Positions 7,757 to 18,013 of a DNA stretch of 28,337 nucleotides are shown piece after piece. This DNA comes from Tubiluchus corallicola (Eukaryota > Priapulida > Priapulimorpha > Priapulimorphida > Tubiluchidae): NCBI GenBank assembly GCA_030141605.1, contig JAQGDQ010001711.1, positions 1 through 28,337 on the forward strand, in the 5' to 3' direction. Below the pieces are notes generated by a model that saw only the letters and a program-made list of their open reading frames with translations, was not told the DNA's origin and searched no databases. Each line of letters begins with the position of its first letter. The stretch's first letter is position 1. A program made the position numbers and the translations under genes.

Positions 7757-9180
7757 ATATCTAATTTAGGGTAATAGGCAATATTTCTTCAGGGATAGTC
7801 AGTCTTATTTCTGGCAGCAAAAATGACAAAATCAAAAACTGGAAATTAAAAATGGATGGCCATGATGACGCAAGTAAATTGTTTGTATGATATATACATT
7901 GATAACATTCGCTTCCACATGTATTTAAACTGCTATAGTCAATTATAGGGCCTAATTACTGAAATAGTTTACATTTAAGAAAATTTTGCTCTGCAAATAT
8001 GTTAATTTCAAAAAACAAAAATGTTTTTTTAAGAAATTTAAATTTTTTAAAATTTTAAAATGAAATATTGTTAAAATGAAACGTTTCAGTCATAAAACAT
8101 CAGCATGTTTGAATGACATGTTTCGATAACATTAACTTCCTGTGTATCTAAACTGTAATAGTAACTGTTAATCACCGAAATAGTTTACATTTAAGAACAC
8201 CCTGCTGTGAATGTAAACTTCCAGGTAACAAAAATGTTTGAAATTTTGATCAACTCAACTCAAATAAAATCAAATTTGTTTATATTTGACATAAATAACA
8301 AACATATTAGTATACAAGTAAAAACCATCAAAATGGGAAGGGTGTGAAAAATGCTCAATTTTTTCAGAAGTTTGTGGGAGAGACATCGACCTGGTTCTTA
8401 ATTTGTTGATTAGAATTAAACAATTACGTGGGAATGTATATAGTCTAATTTGTTTTTATAGAAAAAGGTGCATAACGCTTAAGTTTACGAGTTTTTAATT
8501 AATATGGTTTGCTGCTATTGAAATATATAATTTAGATTAATTCTTGACTTAATAAAAACCGTACAACTATTTGATTAAAAGAGTGGCCACCCAGAGTATA
8601 ATTTATTGCAACTTACATGATTTGGCGCACTTACATTATTACTTTCTATCACAGCAGGACAACGAAATATAGATAATTATTCACTTTCACATAGTTAACA
8701 CAATCAGTTGTTGTGTTAATACATAATTAATACAACACAGAGTACCAATCCTAGATATATAACGCGCAAATCAGCACATAACTATAAAAAAGCTATTGAA
8801 AAGAGGAAAAAATAACGAATTATGATGTTATGACGTTTGCTTGTAAGAATAGCAAGGTCAAATGGTCACCTGCACAAGGCTGACGAAGAAATTTGTAACT
8901 TTAGAATGAAGCCCGTATAAATAATTCAAGGTTAACCTAATTGAACGACTCTAGGTAGATTTTCAAAGGTTGTAGGAACCGGAATAAACTAGTTTGCAAT
9001 GCTGTAAATGAAAGGTCTAAGAGCAGAGTAGAACTCAATCACTGGAGTCCGTGACAAAGGGATACCGAATCACACACCTGCAATAGTTTGAACATACTAC
9101 ACGCGGGACGAAAAGTAAAAAAAATCGTTGTATTCAAGATTAAAGTCGCTGCGATTCGTCTAATAAACACCCAAAATAAC
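7757..9180. other. AT-rich intergenic DNA with one ~230-bp tandem duplication
   Basis: About 7890-8010 and about 8120-8240 are diverged direct copies; both contain gaaatagtttacatttaag and a preceding 'gataacatt' motif. The rest, including 8250-9180, shows no coding frame, inverted-repeat end or RNA gene that I recognise. Confidence 0.55.
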
Positions 9181-10447
9181 ATTGCAAATTTATGCCACGT
9201 AGTTGCCTGTGTCCGCCATGTTGGAAGTTTACAAATTTATGCCACGTAGTTGCCTGTGTCCGCCATGTTGGAAGTTTACAAATTTATGCCACGTAGTTGC
9301 CTGTGTCCGCCATGTTGGAAGTTTACAAATTTATGCCACGTAGTTGCCTGTGTCCGCCATGTTGGAAGTTTCAAATTTATGCCACGTAGTTGCCTGTGTC
9401 CGCCATGTTGGAAGTTTACAAATTTATGCCACGTAGTTGCCTGTCCGCCATGTTGGAAGTTTACAAATTTATGCCACGTAGTTGCCTGTGTCCGCCATGT
9501 TGGAAGTTTACAAATTTATGCCACGTAGTTGCCTGTGTCCGCCATGTTGGAAGTTTACAAATTTATGCCACGTAGTTGCCTGTGTCCGCCATGTTGGAAG
9601 TTTACAAATTTATGCCACGTAGTTGCCTGTGTCCGCCATGTTGGAAGTTTACAAATTTATGCCACGTAGTTGCCTGTGTCCGCCATGTTGGAAGTTTACA
9701 AATTTATGCCACGTAGTTGCCTGTGTCCGCCATGTTGGAAGTTTACAAATTTATGCCACGTAGTTGCCTGTGTCCGCCATGTTGGAAGTTTACAAATTTA
9801 TGCCACGTAGTTGCCTGTGTCCGCCATGTTGGAAGTTTACAAATTTATGCCACGTAGTTGCCTGTGTCCGCCATGTTGGAAGTTTACAAATTTATGCCAC
9901 GTAGTTGCCTGTGTCCGCCATGTTGGAAGTTTACAAATTTATGCCACGTAGTTGCCTGTGTCCGCCATGTTGGAAGTTTACAAATTTATGCCACGTAGTT
10001 GCCTGTGTCCGCCATGTTGGAAGTTTACAAATTTATGCCACGTAGTTGCCTGTGTCCGCCATGTTGGAAGTTTACAAATTTATGCCACGTAGTTGCCTGT
10101 GTCCGCCATGTTGGAAGTTTACAAATTTATGCCACGTAGTTGCCTGTGTCCGCCATGTTGGAAGTTTACAAATTTATGCCACGTAGTTGCCTGTGTCCGC
10201 CATGTTGGAAGTTTACAAATTTATGCCACGTAGTTGCCTGTGTCCGCCATGTTGGAAGTTTACAAATTTATGCCACGTAGTTGCCTGTGTCCGCCATGTT
10301 GGAAGTTTACAAATTTATGCCACGTAGTTGCCTGTGTCCGCCATGTTGGAAGTTTACAAATTTATGCCACGTAGTTGCCTGTGTCCGCCATGTTGGAAGT
10401 TTACAAATTTATGCCACGTAGTTGCCTGTGTCCGCCATGTTGGAAGT
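9181..10447. repeat. 47-bp satellite, 27 copies, each with a YY1-like motif
   Basis: The landmark atgccacgtagttgcctgtg recurs every 47 bp from 9192 to 10411. Two small deletions (1 bp near 9370 and 2 bp near 9445) are the only visible length changes, and the copies are otherwise nearly identical, suggesting recent expansion. Each unit contains CCGCCATGTTGG, close to the CCGCCATnTTG core bound by the zinc-finger factor YY1. The open frames at 9250-9528 and 9390-9575 are produced by the repeat, whose length is not a multiple of three. Confidence 0.95.
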
Positions 10448-10904
10448 TTTAAAACTATTTTTTTACCTCACAAGTTAGTACGAATATAACATCAGTCAGT
10501 AATAATAGTATAAAATACTTACACTCGAGTCTTCTAAATAACATTATTCAAGTAAAAAAAAAACAAATGACAATAATAACTCACACAGTAAAATAATAAT
10601 ATTAACACTTCACACTACAAAAAAAGGGAAGGTGCGATACTTACAGTCGCTCAGACAAAGTGGTCAGCAAAGGAGACTGTACCTCGCTTGTCACGGGCTT
10701 TTATAACTGGCGTGGCTTCGGACTGATCCATTCTAAGCAACAAAACTGGCGTCGTTACCTGTGATACTTGCTGTTCACAATGCATAATTGACATTCTATG
10801 GAAATGCTTACAATATGGGTGTATGCAAAAAATTCAATTACGTACACAATGAAAAATCGTTAAATACAAAAATGATATTAATGCACTATTCAACACAGCG
10901 GCAC
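10448..10904. other. Intergenic DNA, nothing recognised
   Basis: It is AT-rich, with a short GC-richer patch near 10660-10750 (tcacgggcttttataactgg). No frame with coding character, no hairpin terminator and no RNA gene is evident. Confidence 0.5.
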
Positions 10905-11245
10905 AAACAGCAACGGCCGACAAATAGAAGGTGGTACTGTGATAACCATGATCAGGGACTGCAGAGTTAGTTTCTGACGTTATATGACGTAGATCCCATT
11001 TTCGTGACATCACACCTTTAAGCAGTAACACTCACACAAATGTGCTTGATGCGCACGGGAAGATACGCAAACTGTGGTTAGTTTCTGACGTAAGCAATTG
11101 CTGTGTTCGGTTGAAATTAATTAACTTTCTAAGCTAATTATTCAAATAAAAGAAACAATTGCTAAGTTTTGTAGGCAAGAAAATGTATATTTTGCACAGC
11201 AAATAAAAATGAGTCTAAATCATCATCCGGTTTTCCTTTAAATCT
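10905..11245. repeat. Dispersed repeat, related inverted copy at 25047-25215
   Basis: The phrase gccgacaaatagaaggtgg, then gttagtttctgacg..atatgacgtag, then cattttcgtgacatc is found again, reverse-complemented, at about 25110-25215, and the flanking ttaattaac and ttttcctttaa motifs are shared too. A second gttagtttctgacgtaag occurs at 11078. The repeat carries CRE-like TGACGT motifs. I cannot define its ends or class. Confidence 0.65.
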
Positions 11246-11274
11246 TCCATAATTTGTCCATAATTTTATATCAA

Positions 11275-12118
11275 CATGTCACTGACACACGAGTAGGTTG
11301 TCTACTCAAGATCTCACTCACACACGAGTAGGTTGGCTACTCAACATCTCACTCACACACAAGTAGGTTGGCTAGTCAAGATCTCACTCACACACAAGTA
11401 GGTTGGCTACTCAAGAACTCACTCACACACAAGTAGGTTGGCTACTCAAGAACTCACTCACACACAAGTAGGTTGTCTACTCAAGATCTCACTCACACAC
11501 GAGTAGGTTGGCTACTCAACATCTCCCTCACACACACACGAGTAGGTTGGCTACTCAAGAACTCACTCACACACGAGTAGGTTGGCTACTCAACATCTCA
11601 CTCACATAAGAGTAGGTTGGCTACTCAACATCTCACTCACACAAGAGTAGGTTGGCTACTCAACATCTCACTCACACACGAGTAGGTTAGCTACTCAACA
11701 TCTCACTCACACACGAGTAGGTTGGCTACTCAACATCTCACTCACACACGAGTAGGTTAGCTACTCAACATCTCCCTCACACACGAGTAGGTTGGCTACT
11801 CAACATCTCACTCACACACGAGTAGGTTGGCTACTCAACATCTCACTCACACACGAGTAGGTTAGCTACTCAACATCTCACTCACACACGAGTAGGTTAG
11901 CTACTCAACATCTCACTCACACACGAGTAGGTTGGCTACTCAACATCTCACTCACACACGAGTAGGTTAGCTACTCAACATCTCACACACACACGAGTAG
12001 GTTGGCTACTCAACATCTCCCTCACACACACACGAGTAGGTTGGCTACTCAACATCTCACTCACACACGAGTAGGTTGGCTACTCAACATCTCCCTCACA
12101 CACGAGTAGGTTGGCTAC
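11275..12118. repeat. 35-bp satellite, about 24 copies, each a small hairpin
   Basis: GAGTAGgttggCTACTC (6-bp stem, 5-nt loop) followed by aacatctcactcacacac repeats with a 35-bp period from 11291 to 12104. Two copies are lengthened by an extra ACAC. The first ones read aagtagg or tctactc. No coding potential is apparent. Confidence 0.93.
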
Positions 12119-12120
12119 CA

Positions 12121-12560
12121 TAATACTGTGTTTGCAGTAAGCTAACTATAAGCTCTATAATATAACTCGGGGAACTGGATTAACTAACAAGTCATTGTTA
12201 AAATTAGGCCATCACGCTCACGAAAGGTTCGTATGTTAAAAAACTCTACAGGTGCTTTCACAATATCGACATTATTGTCCCTAGCTAATCGCTTCTACTG
12301 TCATTCCGTAGTCGTGGCCTGGAACTGTGAGTCATGGAAGAAATGAGCTCCAACACGACGAGATGGTGACAGGTATTAACAATTGTCAATATAATTGTTT
12401 CAATAGGTTCAGCACATGAGACAGGTACAATTCTTATGCCAATGTGAAAATGCTGACCAAATCATACAATACAGCTTGCATGTGGCATTGTTACAATGAT
12501 CATAACGAGTCTGATCAATTATTATTATCATTATTAATATTATTCCTATTTTTATTTCTA
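12121..12560. other. Intergenic DNA between satellite and BTB pseudogene pieces
   Basis: It is mostly unique, AT-rich sequence. From about 12450 it contains a passage (aaatcatacaatacagctt..) that matches the 3' flank of the downstream BTB units (near 16140 and 19556), so part of it belongs to the duplicated locus. Confidence 0.5.
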
Positions 12561-13036
12561 AATAATCAATTTTCTCAACAGGTTCAGCACACATGAGTGA
12601 CATGACTGACACAACTTCTGCATAGTTTCTCTGCGTTTTTGGAAATATTGATGCTATGCTGATCATAATCAATCCTGACAAATCGACTTACTTCTTCAAA
12701 ATGGCGGCAATGTACGGGGTTTAAAAAGTTATTGGTCTATTAACCATCAATTGTAATCGTGAATCAGCTTCATGAAATGATTTTCCTTTTAATTTAATAT
12801 CTAAGCAGCAACAGAACTTTTATGCGAATTTTTTTATCATTAATAAGCCCGGAAGCAGTGTCAATAACGCTGCTAAACTGTGCAATATTTCTTGCTAGCC
12901 AGTACGGTTCCTTTTTATCTTCATTTAGGACAGTTTTGTGGATGTTTGTGGATGTTTGTGGACAGTAGTGACCTTTGTGGATTATTGTTAATCAGTTCAA
13001 TGTAACTGTTCTTACATATGCTGATGAAAGTAGATT
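12561..13036 (-). pseudogene. Scrambled pseudogene pieces of a fourth BTB gene
   Basis: Two fragments of the neighbouring BTB genes are present in the wrong order. The piece at 12725-13036 encodes a diverged C-terminus: KTVLN, NIAQFSSVID, ASGLINDKKIRIKV, parallel to KTVLNKDI...NIAQFRTVIDPASGFINDGKIRIKV in the intact genes. The piece at about 12570-12650, which should precede it on the minus strand but lies after it, encodes FPKTQRNYAEVVSVM..CAEPVEKI. Between them 12650-12720 matches the 3' flank of the BTB units. No BTB or BACK domain is left, so it cannot make a functional protein. Confidence 0.75.
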
Positions 13037-13144
13037 CTTGTATGGGATTTTTAATGTTTTAACCAGAGACTGCAATAATATGACATAATAAATAAAAAAT
13101 AATGACATATGACATCGTGAGCTTCACGACACAGGGTGTAGAAA

Positions 13145-13150
13145 TTTATT
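13145..13150 (-). promoter_or_regulatory. Poly(A) signal of BTB gene 1
   Basis: AATAAA on the minus strand, 40 nt after the stop codon of the gene at 13191-14498. The same signal is conserved at 16602-16597 and 20019-20014 behind the other two genes. Confidence 0.55.
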
Positions 13151-13190
13151 GGTCTATAAACAATCAATCGTAATCGTGAAAGCATCAGTT

Positions 13191-14498
13191 TCAAAAAATG
13201 ATTTTCCTTTTTCTATTCATTTTGCTAAACAGCACTTTAACTTTTATGCGAATTTTTCCATCATTAATAAACCCGGATGCAGGATCAATGACGGTTCTAA
13301 ACTGTGCAATATTTGGTGTCCAGAGCAGTTCCTTTATATCTTTATTTAGGACAGTTTTGAGTGACCTTTGTGGATTATTGTTAATCAGTTCAATGTAACT
13401 GTTCTTACATATGCTGATGAAAGTAGAACAGGGACGAACTACTAAATGCAAGTAACAGCCTTCACCACGGTTATCTCCAGCATTGGAGCAGCTCGTTTTC
13501 TTACATCTGAAAAGAAAAATGTTATGCTCATTAGCTTTGGCTGCACACTTTCCTATAAAACCTAGTTTTTCATTTCCTGCTGTTTTTATTTTATTAATTT
13601 TCTCAACAGGTTCAGCACACATGACTGACACAACTTCTGCGCCGTAGTTTCTCTGCGTTTTTGGAAATATTGATTCTGATGTCTCTTTTTGACGATAATT
13701 GATTAAAACATTTGCTTGCTCCTCGGCATTTAATATTCCAGTTGCTACCGGTCCTTTGATGAATAACTCTGGATCCATTGTGGGAAATCTGATTTGAAAC
13801 AAGATGTCACATAAGACTGTTCTCTTGTTGAACACATTTTGCTCTAGGTTCTTTCGCTTGCATTCAGCATCAGCCCATCTTAAAACTGCATCAAATAGTT
13901 TCACCTCTTCAGTAATTGTCAGTTCATCAAGTTTGACAATCCTCAATAAGCTGTCGTAGCTCAAGGAAGTAAAACTGTCGGACTCTATAACTGTTTCTGT
14001 CTCGACACTAATGACCTCCAAACAGTTCATTTCTACATCTCGCCTTTCATAGAAACAAGCAGCTGTCAGAATGGTACAGACGTTGTCAATTGTGATTTCG
14101 CACTTAAGGAAATCAGCAACCGATTTTTCAAGTTCGCGAATGTTGTATTTTTTAGCTAAGTAAAGCACCGAAAGAACATTATCACCAGTTAATTCAGTTT
14201 TGTCAGTATAAATAAACCTCAAAAGCAGCAGGAACACTTCAGGTTCAACATAGGTTATTGGTATGACATCACCAAGTTTATGACACAGCGGCCCAAACAG
14301 CATCCTCTTAAAAACGTCACGTCTGAGTGCAAGTACGTACCGACTAGCGTTGATGACACTTTCACCAACTGAAAAAGTTACATCACATAATTCCTGGAAA
14401 TCTTCGTTACCAAAAACATAATCGTGTCTCTCGTTCCAGTTGTCCATTGCATCAACCTTTTCAGCTGGAGTTTGCGGCTCGTCTAATGAATTTGCCAT
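13191..14498 (-). CDS. BTB-BACK protein, copy 1 (BTBD3/6-like, novel C-terminus)
   Basis: Intronless 435-residue frame. Residues about 27-132 form a BTB/POZ domain (CDVTFSVGE, INASRYVLALRRDVFKRMLFG, VEPEVFLLLLRFIYTD). About 137-240 form a BACK domain (DNVCTILTAACFYE, LFDAVLRWADAEC, FQIRFPTMDPELFIKGP). This matches the BTBD3/BTBD6 group, whose members typically act as substrate adaptors for Cullin-3 ubiquitin ligases. The usual PHR domain is missing. Instead the last 150 residues hold a Cys-containing stretch (RCKKTSC..) and an end, FRTVIDPASGFINDGKIRIKV, that looks like the last strands of a MATH/TRAF domain; this is inference. The start ATG has a good context (gaaATGg). The copy differs clearly from copies 2 and 3 in the middle but has an identical C-terminus. 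First gene of a three-copy tandem array, all transcribed leftward. Confidence 0.85.
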   Translation of the reverse strand: MANSLDEPQTPAEKVDAMDNWNERHDYVFGNEDFQELCDVTFSVGESVINASRYVLALRRDVFKRMLFGPLCHKLGDVIPITYVEPEVFLLLLRFIYTDKTELTGDNVLSVLYLAKKYNIRELEKSVADFLKCEITIDNVCTILTAACFYERRDVEMNCLEVISVETETVIESDSFTSLSYDSLLRIVKLDELTITEEVKLFDAVLRWADAECKRKNLEQNVFNKRTVLCDILFQIRFPTMDPELFIKGPVATGILNAEEQANVLINYRQKETSESIFPKTQRNYGAEVVSVMCAEPVEKINKIKTAGNEKLGFIGKCAAKANEHNIFLFRCKKTSCSNAGDNRGEGCYLHLVVRPCSTFISICKNSYIELINNNPQRSLKTVLNKDIKELLWTPNIAQFRTVIDPASGFINDGKIRIKVKVLFSKMNRKRKIIF

Positions 14499-15310
14499 TT
14501 CTTTTGCTAATGGAATTTTCTGACCTCTCTGCTGATTGAGAACTTGTTTAAATGGCTGGTGTAACTACAGACACGAGATGAAATAATTTAAACTTTGTTC
14601 TTTTTATCAGTTTTATGTTCTACAAACATTAAAGGTAATCATACAGTCGTAATTTTATATTGTCAATGCTGCCTCGCCTTGTACAAACAACTAATTGTAC
14701 ACTCTTTGTTTGGGTTATAAACTTATGACACCGACTAAGAAAAATAACTCTTCACTTTGTCCAATATCATGTGTAACTTAAGCATCTTGTCCCAACTTTA
14801 TTAGGAATTAGAATAAGTTCAAGTATCTTTCAATGCTAATCAGCACTTTTTTTAAAATTTAAAGCAAGAAATGAAAAACAACAAATTAAAGAGATATATT
14901 ATTATTAAAATCATTTTATTTTATTCGTGAAACGGGGTTAAACCGGCTGAGGATTCTACACCTCAAAACAATGTAAACTATGAAAGTTGAAAGGAAAATA
15001 CTATTTTTTCAAGAACGGTTTAGTGAAAGAATTATTAGCACAGAGTTGAAATTGCATTCGCACCACAAGTTCTTCGCGGTTAAACCTCTTGCACAAAAAG
15101 CGGTGCTGTACCACTTAGTTCAAATGTGTTCAGGTGTGACGTGGTGCACACGTTAGCTCAGGTGTGAGTTCAGCTGTAAACTTGAATCTTGAAATATAAA
15201 CTCGAAATTTGTCTAGTTTTCATATGTCATTTTCACACTGAATGATATACAGTAGCACTGTACTTCAATTTTTTCTTTCCATGAAAATTATGCCCACTCG
15301 CTGTGCCATC
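14499..15310 (-). promoter_or_regulatory. Upstream region shared by BTB copies 1 and 2
   Basis: About 750 bp upstream of copy 1 is almost identical to the same interval upstream of copy 2 (18014-18835) and, for the first ~250 bp, copy 3. It contains no second gene. The conservation reflects duplication, and promoter elements cannot be pinned down by eye. Confidence 0.5.
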
Positions 15311-15314
15311 GTTT

Positions 15315-15329
15315 TATTATTACTACTAC

Positions 15330-15362
<33 letters not shown>

Positions 15363-15412
15363 TACTACTTCTATTATTATTATTATCATTATTATTATTA
15401 TTATCATCATCA
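15315..15412. repeat. TTA/CTA trinucleotide microsatellite
   Basis: Runs of ttattatta and ctactactt fill this stretch. They produce poly-Leu (plus strand) and poly-Asn (minus strand) open frames that are artefacts. A homologous microsatellite is at 18830-18925 in the next unit. Confidence 0.95.
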
Positions 15413-16035
15413 CAGGTGCTACTCCATACTCCAGTCATTACAGGTACGTAATATTGAATGATATTTTGAACATATTGAATGATATTTTGAATGTTATTTG
15501 TGGTCATCACAGGTGTTACTCCAGACTCCAGTCATTACAGGTACGTAATATTGAATGATATTTTGAACGTTATTTGTGGTCATCACAGGTGCTACTCCAG
15601 ACTCCAGTCATTACAGGTACGTAATATTGAATGATATTTTGAACGTTATTTGTGGTCATCACAGGTGTTACTCCAGACTCCAGCCATTACAGGTACATTA
15701 TATTGAATGATATTTTGAACATTATTTGTGGTCATCACAGGTGTTACTCCAGACTCCAGCCATTACAGGTACATTATATTGAATGATATTTTGAACGTTA
15801 TTTGTGGTCATCACAGGTGTTACTCCAGACTTCAGCCATTACAAGTACGTAATATTGAAGGATATTTTGAACGTTATTTGTGGTCATCACTGGTGCTACT
15901 CCAGACTCCAGCCATTACAAGTACGTTATATTGAATGATATTTTGAACGTTATTTGTGGTCATCACTGGTGCTACTCCAGACTCCAGCCATTACAAGTAC
16001 GTTATATTGAATGATATTTTGAACATTATTTTGAA
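15408..16035. repeat. 76-bp minisatellite, about 8 copies
   Basis: The landmark catcac(a/t)gg recurs at 15505, 15581, 15657, 15733, 15809, 15885 and 15961, a constant 76-bp period, with an irregular first unit at 15408. Each unit reads tcatcacag, then about 28 nt (gtgttactccagactccag..), then attacaggtacgta, so each has splice-like acceptor and donor motifs on the plus strand. The copies to the right degrade cag to ctg and caag. The frame at 15728-15934 is a repeat artefact. Confidence 0.93.
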
Positions 16036-16490
16036 CTGGACTGCAGAGGCATGTGTAGCAGTTGGTACACACCCAGGTGACAGGAATTTGCTACTTGGAT
16101 GAAAAAATGTTGAAGAACAAGGAGATTTACGAATGCCAAATCATACGATACAGCTTATACGTGACATTGTTATGCTGATCACAATCAATCATGACAAATC
16201 GACTTACTTCTTATAAATGGGCGGCAACATATGGGGTATGAAGTATTTCTGAAGGTAAAATTGCTAAGACATCAGCATAGGTAGAACACAGGTGAGTTTA
16301 TTTATACAAATCAGTAACAGCACATGTTTATTCAATGATCTCTGACAGCCACCTGACCAGGTAAGTTTTCTATGAAGCAAGGAAGCCAGCAATTCTATGA
16401 AAGGTAAATGTTATGCATACTACATAGTTCAAGAATGAAAGTTTAGACTGTATATGAAGAAATAGACTTATTTTACAGCTGAAATTTCTT
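16036..16490. other. 3' flank of BTB copy 2, near-identical to 19447-19906
   Basis: This is unique-looking, non-coding sequence present once per repeat unit. It contains several ggtgag/ggtaag motifs but no supported exon. It marks the junction between the 76-bp array of one unit and the gene of the next. Confidence 0.6.
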
Positions 16491-16642
16491 GTGTGGGATT
16501 TTCTAATGTTTTAACCAGAGAATGCAATAATATGACATAATAAATAAAAAATAATGACATATGACATCGTGAGCTTCACGACACGGGGTGTAGAAATTTA
16601 TTGGTCTATAAACAATCAATCGTAATCGTGAAAGCATCAGTT

Positions 16643-18013
16643 TCAAAAAATGATTTTCCTTTTTCTATTCATTTTGCTAAACAGCACTTTAACTTTTATG
16701 CGAATTTTTCCATCATTAATAAACCCGGATGCAGGATCAATGACGGTTCTAAACTGTGCAATATTTGGTGTCCAGAGCAGTTCCTTTATATCTTTATTTA
16801 GGACAGTTTTGAGTGACCTTTGTGGATTATTGTTAATCACTTCAATGTAACTGTTCTTACACACGCTACGAAAAATAAGAGAAGAAGAGGGAACAACTTG
16901 TAAATACAAGCAACAGCCTTCACCACGGTTATCAGCATTGGGGCAGTGTGTTTTGTAACATCTGTAAAGAGCAATGACAAGCTTATCAGCATTACCAATG
17001 GTTGCAATCTTTTCTATAGAAATGTATGCATCTACTGGCATTCTTCGCAATCTACGAATCCATCTACTCGAAATCTTTTCTGATATTTCTGATCGTCTTA
17101 TTTCTAAATTTTCAATTTCCTCAACAGGTACAGCACACAGGACTAACACGACTTCTACGTAGTTTCTCTGCGTTTTTGGAAATATTGATTCTGATGCCAC
17201 TTTTTGATGATGATTGATTAGAACATTTTCTTGCTCCTCGGCATTTAATATTCCAGTTGCTACCGGTCCTTTGATGAATAAATCTGGATCCATTGTAGGA
17301 AATCTGATTTGAAACAAAATGTCGCCCAAGACTGTTCTCTTGTTGAGCACATTTTGCTCTACTTTCTTTCGCTCACATTCAGCATCAGCCCACCTTAAAA
17401 CTGCATCAAATAGTTTCCCCTCTTCAGTAATTGTCAGTTCATCAAGTTTGACAATCCTCAATAAGCTGTCGTAGCTCAAGGAATTAAAACTGTCGGACTT
17501 TATAACTGCTTCTGTCTCGACACTAATGACCTCCAGACAGTTCATCTCTACATCTCTTGTTTCATAGAAACAAGCAGCTGTCAGAATGGTACAAACGTTG
17601 TCAGTTGTGATTTCAGATTTAAGGAAATCAACAGCCATTTTTTCAAGTTCACGAATGTTGTACTTTCTAGCTGTGTAAAGTACTTGAAGAACATTATCAC
17701 CAGTTAATTCAGCTTTGTCAGTATAAATGAACCTCAAAAGCAGCAGGAACACTTCAGGTTCAACGTCGGTTATTGGTATGACATCACCAGGTTTATGACA
17801 CAGCGGCCCAAACAGCATCCTCTTAAAAACGTCACTTCTGAGTGCAAGTACGTACCGACTAGCGTTGATGATGGTTTCACCAACTGAAAAAGTTACATCA
17901 CATAATTCCTGGAAATCTTCGTTACCAAAAACATAATCGTATCTCTCGTTCCAGTTGCCCATCGCATCAACCCTTTCAGCTGGAGTTTGCGGCTCGTCTA
18001 ATGAAGTTGCCAT
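16643..18013 (-). CDS. BTB-BACK protein, copy 2 (BTBD3/6-like, novel C-terminus)
   Basis: Intronless 456-residue frame with the same domain order as copy 1: BTB about 27-132, BACK about 137-240, then a linker and a MATH-like C-terminal end. Between residues 290 and 385 it carries a different, longer segment than copy 1, including a basic stretch (RWIRRLRR) and RCYKTHCPN. The last ~60 residues are again identical to copy 1. It differs from copy 3 at only four residues (4, 8, 75 and 223). The conserved BTB histidine before the 'vLa' helix is serine (INASRYVLAL) in all three copies. The role is presumed to be Cullin-3 adaptor. AATAAA lies at 16602-16597. Confidence 0.85.
   Translation of the reverse strand: MATSLDEPQTPAERVDAMGNWNERYDYVFGNEDFQELCDVTFSVGETIINASRYVLALRSDVFKRMLFGPLCHKPGDVIPITDVEPEVFLLLLRFIYTDKAELTGDNVLQVLYTARKYNIRELEKMAVDFLKSEITTDNVCTILTAACFYETRDVEMNCLEVISVETEAVIKSDSFNSLSYDSLLRIVKLDELTITEEGKLFDAVLRWADAECERKKVEQNVLNKRTVLGDILFQIRFPTMDPDLFIKGPVATGILNAEEQENVLINHHQKVASESIFPKTQRNYVEVVLVLCAVPVEEIENLEIRRSEISEKISSRWIRRLRRMPVDAYISIEKIATIGNADKLVIALYRCYKTHCPNADNRGEGCCLYLQVVPSSSLIFRSVCKNSYIEVINNNPQRSLKTVLNKDIKELLWTPNIAQFRTVIDPASGFINDGKIRIKVKVLFSKMNRKRKIIF

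Noticed and set aside
9250-9575. Frames encoding repeats such as CPPCWKFTNLCHVVA
   Set aside because: The 47-bp unit is not a multiple of three, so the apparent protein shifts frame from copy to copy; the frames stay open only by chance.
13149-13398. Plus-strand frames of 66 codons repeated at 16601 and 20018
   Set aside because: They are antisense to the BTB genes and recur only because the genes are duplicated.
15242-15510. Poly-Leu and poly-Asn proteins
   Set aside because: Both arise from the TTA microsatellite on opposite strands.
16974-17217. Plus-strand frames of 62-63 codons, repeated at 20391
   Set aside because: They are antisense shadows of the variable segment of the BTB genes.
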